From: Gammaproteobacteria bacterium
Lineage (GTDB): Bacteria; Pseudomonadota; Gammaproteobacteria; Steroidobacterales; Rariloculaceae
Assembly (NCBI GenBank): GCA_017577365.1
Contig: PKRJ01000015.1
Location: 1 to 64,000 of the forward strand
DNA length: 64,000 nt
Direction: 5' to 3'
Both the position numbers and the translations under genes were made by a program. Shown here piece after piece: positions 46,932 through 55,472 of the stretch (positions are counted from its first letter, which is position 1; each line of letters opens with the position of its first letter). The notes below the pieces were generated by a model. That model was given only the letters and a program-made list of their open reading frames with translations. It had not been told where the DNA came from and did not search any database.

Positions 46932-47036
46932 TCGAGGCGCCATGATACCGGACTTTCCGCGGCAGGGGCGAAAAGTCGGGGCGAGCGCTGAAGGCGTGCG
47001 CGCGGCGCCGACGCCGAACGCGCGTGGTCCATGCGG

Positions 47037-47042
47037 TACACT
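47037..47042 (+). promoter_or_regulatory. Possible -10 element for the cyclo-ligase gene
   Basis: TACACT ends 9 nt before the ATG at 47052, implying a leader of only a few nucleotides if this start is used. Confidence 0.35.
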
Positions 47043-47051
47043 CTCGGCCTC

Positions 47052-47648
47052 ATGCAATCGTGGGAAGACATCAAGCGCTGGCGCAAGGCGGAGCGTGCGC
47101 GACTGCTCGAGCAGCGCAGGGCGCTGCCGCTCGCCGAGCGCGAGCGCCTCGGCACGGCGATCGCGGAGAAGCTCGCCGCGTTGCCGGAGCTTTCCGGTGC
47201 GCCGTGCCGCGTCGGGTTCTACTGGCCGATTCGGGGCGAGCCGGATATGCGCCCCTTCGTTCGCTCGCTGCTTGAGAAGGGCTTCGAGGCGGCGCTGCCC
47301 GTCGTCGTCGAGCGCAACGCGCCGATCGAGTTCTATCGCTGGACCGCCGAGACGAAGCTGACGCGTCAGGAGGTGTGGGGCATTCCGATCCCGGCCGTGC
47401 GCGACGTCGTCGTGCCCGACGTGCTTCTGGTTCCGCTCGTCGGCTTCGATGACGCCGCGTACCGACTCGGCTACGGCGGCGGCTACTACGATCGCACGCT
47501 CGCCACGTTCGTGCGCAAGCCGCGCGCGATCGGGCTGGGCTACGAGCTCGCCCGGCTCGAGACGATCTACCCGCAGCCGCACGACATACCGATGGACATC
47601 ATCGTCACCGAGAGCCGGCTGATGCGGCGCGAAGAGGGGACCTCATGA
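47052..47648 (+). CDS. ygfA: 5-formyltetrahydrofolate cyclo-ligase
   Basis: Converts 5-formyl-THF to 5,10-methenyl-THF with ATP. About 198 residues with the family features: basic N-terminal helix (RKAERARLLEQRRAL), VGFYWPIRGEPD, VPLVGFDDAAYRLGYGGGYYDRTL with the ATP/substrate loop, and the C-terminal IPMDIIVTE. ATG 47052 is preferred; ATG 47031 overlaps the candidate -10. The usual zapA/6S RNA neighbours are not present upstream. Confidence 0.93.
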   Translation: MQSWEDIKRWRKAERARLLEQRRALPLAERERLGTAIAEKLAALPELSGAPCRVGFYWPIRGEPDMRPFVRSLLEKGFEAALPVVVERNAPIEFYRWTAETKLTRQEVWGIPIPAVRDVVVPDVLLVPLVGFDDAAYRLGYGGGYYDRTLATFVRKPRAIGLGYELARLETIYPQPHDIPMDIIVTESRLMRREEGTS

Positions 47649-47959
47649 GCGGCGAGATGCGCCTCGTCGAGGCGTGCGAGGGCGTCGGCGAGATCGACTA
47701 CGGCGGGCGAACCTTCCCGGGCGTCCGCTACGACGTGAGGCGCTACCAAGGTTTCGCGCCTTCGGGCCTGCCGGTGCCCGGCGTGCATCGGGTCGAAGGC
47801 TGGCTCGACCTCGCGAGCGTCGACGACCCGCAGGCGCTCGTGCAGGCGGTCTTCACGCTGCGCCTCGACGACGGGCGCACGATGCGGCTGACGTGCATCG
47901 ACGCAGACGGCCGTGTCCTCGCCGAGGGACACGGGCCGTCGCGCTGCGGTTGCTGCTAA
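47645..47959 (+). CDS. Small conserved-looking protein, function unknown
   Basis: A 104-residue protein whose ATG overlaps the cyclo-ligase stop by 4 bp. It contains GEIDYGGRTFPGVRYDVRRYQGF, a beta-rich middle part and a Cys-rich C-terminus ending CGCC. I do not recognise a domain. The terminal Cys cluster could bind metal, but that is only a guess. Codon use matches its neighbours, and the overlap supports real expression. Confidence 0.55.
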   Translation: MSGEMRLVEACEGVGEIDYGGRTFPGVRYDVRRYQGFAPSGLPVPGVHRVEGWLDLASVDDPQALVQAVFTLRLDDGRTMRLTCIDADGRVLAEGHGPSRCGCC

Positions 47960-48027
47960 AGCGTGAAGATTGCGCCCTGGATCGAAGCCGGCGCGGCGGC
48001 TTCGTCCAGGGTGCGAGAGCAAGCGCG

Positions 48028-49098
48028 CTACTCGAACGCGAGCACGCGGGAGAAGAACGGCAGGACGTGATCCCCGTAGCGCTCGGCGACCCGGTTCGTG
48101 TGGTCGCCCTCGTAGGTCTCGAACGTGTGCTCGATGCCATACGACGTGAGCACCTCGGAGAACTGCCGATTCGCGCCGATGAGGTTGTCCTGCTCGCCGC
48201 AGTCGAGGGCGATCGCGTCGTATTGCTTCAATGCCGGCACGTACTGATCGACCATCACGAGCGGCACGTTCGCGTTCCATTTCATCAGCGCGAGCTCGTT
48301 GACCTCGCCGTTCTCGAGCGGAAGGTCGAAGAAGAACGGCGGCTTCTTCGGATTCGGCGACCAGGCCGCAGCCTGCGTGAGCTGCACGCGCGCGAAGATC
48401 GGCGCGCCCTTCGCCTCGTCCGGCGTCTCGAGGGCCGCCGCCTGCTCCATCATCGGGCCGGTCGCCTCGAACGGCGCGACGCAGCACGAGCTCATCGCGT
48501 AGAAGGCCGCGTAGAGGTCCGGGTACTTCATCGCGATGCGCAGCGTGCCGTAGCCGCCCATCGAATGGCCCGACAGCCCGCGGCTGCGTCGCTCCGGAAT
48601 CGTGCGGTAGCGCCGATCGATCTCCGCGACGAGATCGCGCGCGATGAAGCCCTCGAAGTTGCCGCTCGTCACGGAGTTCGAGTACATTGCGCCGCCGAAG
48701 ATGCCCTGAGAATCGGGCAGGACGATGATCATCTCCTTCGCCGTGCCGGACGCGATCGCGCGATCGGTACGCTCCTGGAACTGGATCATTTGCGCCCACT
48801 GCTCGGCGCCCGGAAGCCAGCCGTGCAGCTGGTAGACGACCGGATAGCGCCGGTTCGTATCCGTCGAGTAGCTCGGCGGAAGATAGACGAGGACGTCGCG
48901 CTCGGCGGAGTTGCCTTGCAGGTTACCTTCGATCGACGGCGAATGAACCTTGATGCGCTCGATCGTGCCGCGCGCGATCTCTTCCGCGTTGGCCGTGCCG
49001 ACGAGGAGAGCCGCGCAGAGCGCGGCCGCGCCGACGCTTGCGACCGTCGGCAAAACGCCTCGCGCCGAGATTCTCGTGACTGTTCTGGTCGGTTGCAT
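48028..49098 (-). CDS. Secreted alpha/beta-hydrolase esterase
   Basis: A 356-residue exported protein of the putative-esterase (esterase D/antigen 85-like) family. The signal peptide ends near ANAEE (residue 38). The nucleophile is in GHSMGGYG, the oxyanion motif in YQLHGWLPG, and the likely catalytic His in YEGDHTNRV near the C-terminus. A SSCC pair follows the nucleophile region, which is unusual. The substrate (short-chain ester, thioester or feruloyl-type) cannot be fixed. It is monocistronic and divergent from trkH. Confidence 0.85.
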   Translation of the reverse strand: MQPTRTVTRISARGVLPTVASVGAAALCAALLVGTANAEEIARGTIERIKVHSPSIEGNLQGNSAERDVLVYLPPSYSTDTNRRYPVVYQLHGWLPGAEQWAQMIQFQERTDRAIASGTAKEMIIVLPDSQGIFGGAMYSNSVTSGNFEGFIARDLVAEIDRRYRTIPERRSRGLSGHSMGGYGTLRIAMKYPDLYAAFYAMSSCCVAPFEATGPMMEQAAALETPDEAKGAPIFARVQLTQAAAWSPNPKKPPFFFDLPLENGEVNELALMKWNANVPLVMVDQYVPALKQYDAIALDCGEQDNLIGANRQFSEVLTSYGIEHTFETYEGDHTNRVAERYGDHVLPFFSRVLAFE

Positions 49099-49155
49099 GT
49101 ACCCCCTCCGAAGCGTTGTCGATCCCTGGCGCGCATCTTAGCAGGCTCGGGACGC

Positions 49156-49161
49156 TACAAT
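49156..49161 (+). promoter_or_regulatory. Likely -10 element for trkH
   Basis: TACAAT lies 38 nt upstream of the TTG start of trkH, in the divergent gap with the esterase gene. Confidence 0.4.
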
Positions 49162-49199
49162 ACCGCCGCCTGCGCGAAGGGCAGGCGGAAAGGGCGTCC

Positions 49200-50645
49200 T
49201 TGAAGCTTGCCGTCACAATCCGGACTCTCGGCGTGCTGTTCATGCTGTTCAGCACGACGCTGATCCTGCCGCTGGCGGTGTCGCTGGTGTATCGCGACGG
49301 CCAGGCCGCGCACTTCTCGATCACTTTTGCACTTGCCGCGGCGATCGGGCTCGCATTCTGGCTGCCGGTGCGCAGGCGCCACAGCACGATCAGGACGCGG
49401 GACGGCTTCGCGATCGTCGCGCTGATGTGGACGGCGATGAGCGTGCTCGGCGCCGTGCCGTTCATGCTCGCGCTCGACCTTTCGTTCGCGGACGCGTTGT
49501 TCGAATCCGCATCCGGCTACACGACGACGGGCGCGACGGTGCTTTCCGGGCTCGACGAGATGCCGAGGTCGATCCTGCTCTACAGGCAGGAGCTGCAATG
49601 GCTCGGCGGCATCGGCGTGGTGGTGCTGTCGGTGGCATTGCTGCCGATGCTCGGCATCGGCGGGATGCAGCTCTATCGCGCGGAGGTGCCCGGGCCGTTC
49701 AAGGACGAGCGCGTGACGCCGCGGATCGCTCGCACGGCGCGCCGCCTCTCCGAGCTCTACGTCGCGTTCACCGCGGCGTGCGCGCTGTGCTACTGGCTCG
49801 CCGGAATGGAGCCGTTCGACGCGATCGCGCACGGCATGGCCACCGTCGCGACCGGCGGCTACTCGACGCACGACGCTAGCATCGCGTATTTCGACAGTCC
49901 GCTCATCGAGCTCGTCGCGATCGTGTTCATGCTGATCGGCAGCATCAATTTCAGCGTGCACTTCCTCGCGTGGCGCACGCTGCATTTCAAGCTCTACGGG
50001 CGCGACACGCAGACGCGCGTCTTTCTGTCGCTCGTCGCGATCCTCACGGCGTTCACTGCGCTCGTGCTTTATGCGGCAGGCACGTACGAAAGGCCGACCG
50101 AGGCATTGCGCTACGCCGCGTTTCAGGTGGTCTCGTCGATGTCGACGACCGGTTTCTCGACGGCGAACTTCTCGCTATGGCCGCTCGCGCTGCCGGTGCT
50201 GATGATCTTCGCGAGCTTCATCGGGGGCTGCGCGGGCTCGACGTCCGGCGGACTCAAGGTAATTCGCTTCGTAGTCCTCGCGAAACAGGCAGGCGTGCAT
50301 TTGAAGCGGCTGATCCACCCGCGTTCTCAGAACCCGGTGCGCGTCGACGGACGCATCGTCCCCGATAGCATCATCGACGGCATCTGGGGCTTCTTCACCG
50401 TCTATATCGCGGTGTTCGCGGTCCTGATGCTCGTGCTGATGCTCGACGGCGTCGATCAGGTCACGGCGTTCGGGGCGGTGGCGACGACGCTGAACAATCT
50501 CGGACCGGGGCTCGGCGAAGTGGCGGTGACGTTCGCCAGCATGAGCGAGCCGGCGACGCTACTGATGGCGTTCTCGATGATTCTCGGCCGGCTCGAGATC
50601 TTCACGTTCCTCGTGCTGCTCACGCCGGCGTTCTGGCGCCGTTAG
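49200..50645 (+). CDS. trkH: Trk potassium uptake protein TrkH
   Basis: The pore subunit of the Trk K+ transporter. 481 residues (E. coli 483) with four pore-loop repeats: SGYTTTGATVL, ATVATGGYSTHD, SSMSTTGFSTAN and TTLNNLGPGL, each with its filter Gly. The start is TTG 49200, preceded by GGAAAGGG; the longer frame from 49116 adds a polar tail not found in TrkH. The partner gene trkA is outside the window. It is convergent with the bactofilin gene. Confidence 0.95.
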   Translation: MKLAVTIRTLGVLFMLFSTTLILPLAVSLVYRDGQAAHFSITFALAAAIGLAFWLPVRRRHSTIRTRDGFAIVALMWTAMSVLGAVPFMLALDLSFADALFESASGYTTTGATVLSGLDEMPRSILLYRQELQWLGGIGVVVLSVALLPMLGIGGMQLYRAEVPGPFKDERVTPRIARTARRLSELYVAFTAACALCYWLAGMEPFDAIAHGMATVATGGYSTHDASIAYFDSPLIELVAIVFMLIGSINFSVHFLAWRTLHFKLYGRDTQTRVFLSLVAILTAFTALVLYAAGTYERPTEALRYAAFQVVSSMSTTGFSTANFSLWPLALPVLMIFASFIGGCAGSTSGGLKVIRFVVLAKQAGVHLKRLIHPRSQNPVRVDGRIVPDSIIDGIWGFFTVYIAVFAVLMLVLMLDGVDQVTAFGAVATTLNNLGPGLGEVAVTFASMSEPATLLMAFSMILGRLEIFTFLVLLTPAFWRR

Positions 50646-50658
50646 GGCGTAAAACGAC

Positions 50659-50684
50659 GCGAGCCCGGGCGATGCCGGGCTCGC
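50659..50684 (-). terminator. Hairpin terminator between trkH and bactofilin genes
   Basis: A 10-bp stem GCGAGCCCGG/CCGGGCTCGC with a 6-nt loop sits between the convergent genes. Read on the minus strand the stem is followed by CGTCGTTTTACG, so it best fits a terminator for the bactofilin gene. On the plus strand it lacks a T-run. Confidence 0.6.
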
Positions 50685-50703
50685 GCGAGAGTAGTGAGCC
50701 TGT

Positions 50704-51249
50704 TCAGTCGGACTTGCCGCCCGCTGCAGCCTCCGCGGGTTTCGCGCCGGGACCGGGAACGGCTTTCGGTGCGCTCGAGAGCGGTGCCACCGAGCCGCTG
50801 CGCTTCTGGCCGACGATCGCCTCGACGGCCTCGGCATCCATGTCGATCGTGCCCTTGAACCGAGCGCCGTCCTCGATCGTGATGCGCGGCGAAACGATGT
50901 TGCCCCTGACCTGCGCGCTCGAGCGCACGACCACGCGCTCGACGCCGACGAGGTCGCCTTCCGTCAGTCCCTCGACCTCGATCGAGTTCGCGACGACGTT
51001 CGCCTTCACGCGACCCTGCGGGCCGATCAGCAGCCGATGCTCCTTGAGCTGCACCGTGCCCTTGACCTCGCCCTCGATGAGAAGATCTTCCTCGCCGCGC
51101 AGATCGCCGTCGATGCGGATCGACGGGCCGATGACCGCGATGTTGCGGGAGGTCCGCGGTGCGTCGCTGGGCGGAGTGAAGCTCGGTGCCTGATCGTTGC
51201 GCGCCATGTCCTGTCCCTTGTCCGTGCCCTTCTTGCCGATGTCGAACAT
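50704..51249 (-). CDS. Bactofilin (polymer-forming cytoskeletal protein)
   Basis: A 181-residue protein with a central DUF583 beta-helix (residues about 38-135: hydrophobic repeats such as IRIDGDLRGEEDLLIEGEVKG and LLIGPQGRVKANV). It is flanked by a disordered N-terminus and an Ala/Pro-rich C-terminal tail. Bactofilins assemble without nucleotide into membrane-associated filaments that position wall enzymes or pili. No M23 peptidase gene, a frequent partner, is adjacent. Confidence 0.92.
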   Translation of the reverse strand: MFDIGKKGTDKGQDMARNDQAPSFTPPSDAPRTSRNIAVIGPSIRIDGDLRGEEDLLIEGEVKGTVQLKEHRLLIGPQGRVKANVVANSIEVEGLTEGDLVGVERVVVRSSAQVRGNIVSPRITIEDGARFKGTIDMDAEAVEAIVGQKRSGSVAPLSSAPKAVPGPGAKPAEAAAGGKSD

Positions 51250-52327
51250 ATTGCCCCCGTGTCGAAGCCGAATGAGTGCGCCTGTCGCCGCGTGGAGTGC
51301 CGGCGTCCGCCGCCGGTCCGAAGTCTTACCATAATTCTGCCGGGGTGGGTGATTCTGTGCGCTGCGTCACGGTGCGTGCCGGTTTGCGGCCTGGGCTAGC
51401 GATCGGGCCTAACGGGCGTATCGACGCTCTTGGCTCTTGCCGATGAGTACGCCTATCCCTCATTTCTCCGTTGCCTCGTTGCTGCGCGGCGACCGCCTGG
51501 ACGGAGAGTGCTTGACGAGACCGCGCAATAGCGGCGTTGCCCACCGAATCGGTTGCCGAGCAACCGTGCAACTTTCGTCGATGGCAGTGCCTCGCTCCCC
51601 GCCGAAAAGGGAGAGACTTTGCGGAACGAGGTGGCTCTCCTAGGTCGCTATAGCGGCGCAGGTCTGCCGGCTTCCCGCAAACACGATGCAAGCCGGTCGA
51701 ACATGTGTTTATGACAGCGTGCAGAGCCCGCTTTACTGTTTACTCGAGTGATCCGTCTACCGGGAAGCGCCACATGAATGGACTTGTTGTCCGGATTCCA
51801 CCAGAGGGCGATTTCGATCGAAAGGCTCTTCCTGGCTCAATCGTTATTGTTCTTCTCTTTCTTCTTTGTCATGACTTCGATCTCAGAATAATCCTGGGGA
51901 CGAATACTCTGGAAATTTCGGAAGGCATTGGTGGAGCGCAATTAACATAGTGCCGAGCTCAGCCGTCGTTCAGCACTTGCGAGGCGTGCTGGACGGGCCC
52001 AACGAGAAAGGACGGGAACAGGCAGGCCGTCGAGATCCGGTCGTTCGGCGCGATGACGGGTGGGATTCGGCCGCGATCTGCTCCCGATCGGCCGGACGGC
52101 GCGGCCGCTCGGCGCAGGTCGACAGGTTTTCTGCGAGTCGCAGCTACCAGAGCCCATCGGGCCGGGAGAAGCCTCCGATGCTTCCGCACATCGGCCGTCT
52201 GCTCGAAGCGGCGTGCGCGGCGGCGGCCGGCTTTGCTCATGGGCGCGCCCTCGCGAAATTCTCCGACGGTGCTTTCCGCACCGATTCCGCATCGTCGAGG
52301 GGCGAAACCGGAAGCGTCTGAAGAGAT
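51250..52327. other. Gene-poor block next to tRNA-Glu, with AT-rich patch
   Basis: Over 1 kb without a convincing gene. The base composition varies: 51700-51950 is clearly richer in A+T than the flanking DNA, and 52000-52320 is GC-rich. Short open frames are present, the longest about 116-123 codons, but none has a ribosome-binding site with recognisable content. The block starts at the bactofilin promoter side and ends at the 3' end of the tRNA. It may be the remnant of an integrated element; no integrase or second tRNA end was found. Confidence 0.5.
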
Positions 52328-52403
52328 TGGCGCTCCCTACGAGACTCGAACTCGTGTTTCCGCCTTGAGAGGGCGGCGTCCTAGACCGCTAGACGAAGGG
52401 AGC
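52328..52403 (-). tRNA. tRNA-Glu(CTC)
   Basis: A complete cloverleaf of 76 nt including an encoded CCA (52328-52330). The acceptor GCTCCCT pairs with AGGGAGC, with discriminator G. The D-arm resembles E. coli tRNA-Glu, the anticodon arm is CCGCC-CTCTCAA-GGCGG with anticodon CTC, and the T-arm is ACGAG-TTCGAGT-CTCGT. This isoacceptor reads GAG, the codon that dominates Glu usage in this GC-rich genome. Confidence 0.95.
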
Positions 52404-52432
52404 GCTGGGTGCCTAGGTTCGGCGAGGGCTGC

Positions 52433-52438
52433 TATGAT
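52433..52438 (+). promoter_or_regulatory. Likely -10 element for pcnB
   Basis: TATGAT lies 30 nt downstream of the divergent tRNA gene's 5' end and just before the candidate TTG start of pcnB at 52448. Confidence 0.35.
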
Positions 52439-52447
52439 AGCCAAGAT

Positions 52448-53809
52448 TTGTACGAGGTTGAACCACACGGACGCTATTTGAACTCCACGGACACCGAATC
52501 CCGGCCACTTCCCAAGATCATTCCCCGTTCCGAGCACCCGATCAGCCGGGCCAACATCTCGAACAACGCGCTGAAGGTCCTGTATCGGCTGAAAAACGCC
52601 GGCTATTCGGCGTTCATCGTCGGCGGCGGCGTGCGGGACTTGCTGCTGGGTCGCCATCCGAAGGATTTCGATGTCGTCACGGACGCGCGGCCCGAGGAGG
52701 TGGACGCGCTGTTTCGCAACTGTCGGCTGATCGGCCGGCGGTTCCGCCTCGCGCACGTCCGCTTCGGGCGGGACATCGTCGAGGTCGCCACGTTCCGCGC
52801 GGCCGGCGCGGCCGGCGACGACGACGATCGGCTGCACGACGAGTCGGGCCGCATCCTGCGCGACAACGTCTACGGCACGATCGACGAGGACGTCTGGCGG
52901 CGCGATTTCACGATCAACGCGCTCTATTACAACATCGCCGACTTCACGCTGTGGGACTACGTGTCCGGCCTCGAGGACATCAAGAGCCGGACGCTGCGCC
53001 TGATCGGCGACCCGGAGACCCGCTACCGCGAGGATCCGGTGCGGATGCTCCGTGCCGTGCGGCTCGCGGCGAAGCTCGAGTTCACGATCGCGCCCGAGGC
53101 GGCCGAGCCGATCCCGCGCCTTGCGCCGCTCCTCGCGGACGTGCCGCCGGCGCGGCTCTTCGACGAGGTGCTGAAGCTGTTCCACGCGGGGCACGCGGTG
53201 CGGTCGCTCGAGCTGCTCCGCGAGTACGGGCTCTTCCAATACCTGTTCCCGAGGACGGAGGAGGCATTCCGGGGCGAGGACGGCGCCGCGGCGCTCGAGT
53301 TCGTCCGGATGGGCCTCGCGAACACGGACCAGCGGATCCAGGAAGACAAGCCGGTTACGCCGACGTTCCTCTACGCGGTGCTCCTCTGGCCCGTGATCCG
53401 CGCCGAGGCGAAGGCGCTCGAGGCGGAGCGCTACGCGCCGGTCCTCGCGATCACCGAGGCGGCGCATCGCGTCGTGACCGAGCAGCAGCGCCATACGACG
53501 CTGCCGAGACGCTTCGCGTCGCCGATGAAGGAGATGCTCGCGATGCAGCCACGGTTCGAGAACCGCCGCGGCCCGCGCGCCCAGCGGCTGCTCGAGCACA
53601 AGCGCTTCCGCGCCGCGTACGACTTCCTCGTGCTGCGCAGCCGGTGCGGGGAGGTCGACCCCGAGATCGCGGAGTTCTGGACGCGGGTCCAGGAGATGAC
53701 GCCCGAAGAGCAGCGCGAGGCCTTCGGTGGCAGCAAGCAGCGTCGGTCGGCCCGGCGGCGTCGCGGCCGCCGGCGCGCCGCAGCCGCCGGCACCTTCGAC
53801 GCCGCCTGA
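52448..53809 (+). CDS. pcnB: Poly(A) polymerase I
   Basis: Adds 3' poly(A) tails that mark RNAs for decay. About 453 residues; the nucleotidyltransferase core has VGGGVRDLLLGRHPKDFDVVT with the catalytic Asp pair, NCRLIGRRFRLAHVRFG, and RREDFTINAL-like WRRDFTINALYYN. The C-terminus is Arg-rich. The start is uncertain: GTG 52409, TTG 52448 and TTG 52478 are in frame, and no ATG or clear ribosome-binding site precedes the homologous region. I use TTG 52448 because it follows the candidate -10. The related CCA-adding enzyme lacks the Arg-rich tail. Confidence 0.92.
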   Translation: MYEVEPHGRYLNSTDTESRPLPKIIPRSEHPISRANISNNALKVLYRLKNAGYSAFIVGGGVRDLLLGRHPKDFDVVTDARPEEVDALFRNCRLIGRRFRLAHVRFGRDIVEVATFRAAGAAGDDDDRLHDESGRILRDNVYGTIDEDVWRRDFTINALYYNIADFTLWDYVSGLEDIKSRTLRLIGDPETRYREDPVRMLRAVRLAAKLEFTIAPEAAEPIPRLAPLLADVPPARLFDEVLKLFHAGHAVRSLELLREYGLFQYLFPRTEEAFRGEDGAAALEFVRMGLANTDQRIQEDKPVTPTFLYAVLLWPVIRAEAKALEAERYAPVLAITEAAHRVVTEQQRHTTLPRRFASPMKEMLAMQPRFENRRGPRAQRLLEHKRFRAAYDFLVLRSRCGEVDPEIAEFWTRVQEMTPEEQREAFGGSKQRRSARRRRGRRRAAAAGTFDAA

Positions 53810-53875
53810 TTGACCTGCCCCCGTCCGAATCCGGTAAAGTCCCCACCGGGTTCAGGGGGCGCAAAACCATAGCCA

Positions 53876-54550
53876 ATGGAACAGAACTCGGGCGTCATCC
53901 CTGTCGACGGGCCGCGCTTCATCGTGATCGAGGGACCGATCGGCGTCGGCAAGACGAGCCTCGCGAAGCGCCTCGCGCAGAGCTTCGCGAGCGAGCTCAT
54001 TCTCGAGCGCGCGGAGGAGAACCCGTTCCTCGAGCGCTTCTACCGTAATCGCCGGCACGCCGCGCTGCCGACGCAGCTTTTTTTTCTGTTCCAGCGCGCG
54101 CGGCAGATCGAGCAGATCCGCCAGGCCGACATGTTCTCGCCGGTCCGCATCGCGGACTTCCTGATCGACAAGGACCGGCTGTTCGCCGAGCTCAACCTCG
54201 ATCCGAACGAGCTCGCGCTCTACGATCAGGTCGCGGCCACCCTCGACCTCGATCCGCCGAAACCCGATCTGGTGGTTTACCTCCAAGCGCCCGCGAGCGT
54301 GCTGATGCGGCGCATCGCGGCGCGCGGCATCCCATACGAGCAGTCGATCGACGAAGCGTATCTCGAGCGCTTGGGCGAGGCGTACGCGCGGTTCTTCTAC
54401 GATTTCGATGCCGCGCCGCTCTTGATCGTGAACGCCGCATCGATCGATCCGATCCACCGCGAGGCGGACTATCAGGCGCTGCTGCACAGGATTCTGCGCA
54501 TCCGTCACGGCCGCCACTACTTCAACCCTGCGGCCGAAGCGCTCGGTTGA
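53876..54550 (+). CDS. Deoxynucleoside kinase family protein
   Basis: A 224-residue P-loop kinase. Walker A GPIGVGKTSLAKRLA is at residues 20-34, followed by the substrate region ENPFLERFYRN and FFLFQRARQIEQIR, a DRS-like stretch, the lid Arg region LMRRIAARG and a late IRHGRHYFNP. The pattern matches dGK/dAK-type deoxynucleoside kinases. It lies where folK and panB are found in many relatives (pcnB-folK-panB-panC), and neither of those is present here. Confidence 0.85.
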   Translation: MEQNSGVIPVDGPRFIVIEGPIGVGKTSLAKRLAQSFASELILERAEENPFLERFYRNRRHAALPTQLFFLFQRARQIEQIRQADMFSPVRIADFLIDKDRLFAELNLDPNELALYDQVAATLDLDPPKPDLVVYLQAPASVLMRRIAARGIPYEQSIDEAYLERLGEAYARFFYDFDAAPLLIVNAASIDPIHREADYQALLHRILRIRHGRHYFNPAAEALG

Positions 54551-54611
54551 CGACGAGCCAGCGGGCTCGGGCGCTTCGGTAAACTAATCCATCCAACGCG
54601 AGGATCTCGTT

Positions 54612-55472
54612 TTGTCAGAGCTGCCGACGGTCACTACCGTTGCCGACGTGCGCGAGCGGGTCGCCGGTTGGCGAGCCGCGCATCAGACCATTGCGTTCGT
54701 GCCGACGATGGGCAACCTGCACGACGGCCACTTAAGCCTCGTGCGCCTCGCGCGCAAGGCCGCGGATCGCGTCGTCATGTCGATCTTCGTGAATCCGACC
54801 CAGTTCGGGCCGAGCGAGGACTTCGCGGCGTATCCGCGCACGCCGGAAGAGGATCGGGAGCGGCTTTCGCAGGCAGGCGGCGTCGATCTTCTGTTCGTGC
54901 CGTCGGACGGCGAGGTCTATCCGTTCGGCACGCGGGACGCCGTGCGCGTGACGCTGCCGCCGCTCGCATCCGAGCTCTGCGGTGCGAGCCGGCCCGGGCA
55001 TTTCGACGGCGTCGCGTCGGTCGTGAGCCGCCTGCTGAATATCGTGACGCCGGACGTGCTCGTGCTCGGACGCAAGGACTATCAGCAGCTCGTGCTCGTC
55101 GAGCGGATGGTCGAGGACCTTCGGATGTCGGTACGCGTGATCTCCGGCGCGACGGTCCGCGAGCCTGATGGGCTAGCGATGAGCTCGCGCAACCGCTATC
55201 TCACGTCCGACGAGCGCGCGAAGGCGCCCGCGCTCTATCGCGCGCTCGCCGCCGCGCAGGCCGCGCTCGAGGCCGGCGAAAAGGATCATGCACGGATCGA
55301 GCAGGACGCGATGCGCGCTCTCGAGCAAGCCGGCTTCGTCCCGGACTACGTCGAGATTCGACGCGCACGCGATCTCGGCAAACCGTCGCCGGGCGATGCC
55401 GCATCCGACCTCATCGTGCTCGGCGCGGCCCGGCTCGGACGCGCGCGCCTCATCGACAACACGAGTCGCTGA
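54612..55472 (+). CDS. panC: Pantothenate synthetase
   Basis: Condenses pantoate and beta-alanine with ATP. 286 residues with the HIGH-like PTMGNLHDGHLSLVR, the FVNPTQFG pantoate motif, LCGASRPGHFDGVASVV, and GRKDYQQLVLVERM and SSRNRYLT near the C-terminus. The TTG start at 54612 has a GAGGA ribosome-binding site 8 nt upstream. A TAAACT -10 candidate lies about 28 nt further up. It overlaps the end of queG by 23 bp, antisense. Confidence 0.95.
   Translation: MSELPTVTTVADVRERVAGWRAAHQTIAFVPTMGNLHDGHLSLVRLARKAADRVVMSIFVNPTQFGPSEDFAAYPRTPEEDRERLSQAGGVDLLFVPSDGEVYPFGTRDAVRVTLPPLASELCGASRPGHFDGVASVVSRLLNIVTPDVLVLGRKDYQQLVLVERMVEDLRMSVRVISGATVREPDGLAMSSRNRYLTSDERAKAPALYRALAAAQAALEAGEKDHARIEQDAMRALEQAGFVPDYVEIRRARDLGKPSPGDAASDLIVLGAARLGRARLIDNTSR

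Noticed and set aside
51705..51950. 81-codon open frame in the AT-rich patch
   Set aside because: It has no recognisable domain, no clear ribosome-binding site and unusual composition. It was kept only as part of the gene-poor block.
52331..52403. Possible insertion sequence at the tRNA
   Set aside because: No terminal inverted repeats or transposase were found. The sequence is an intact tRNA gene.
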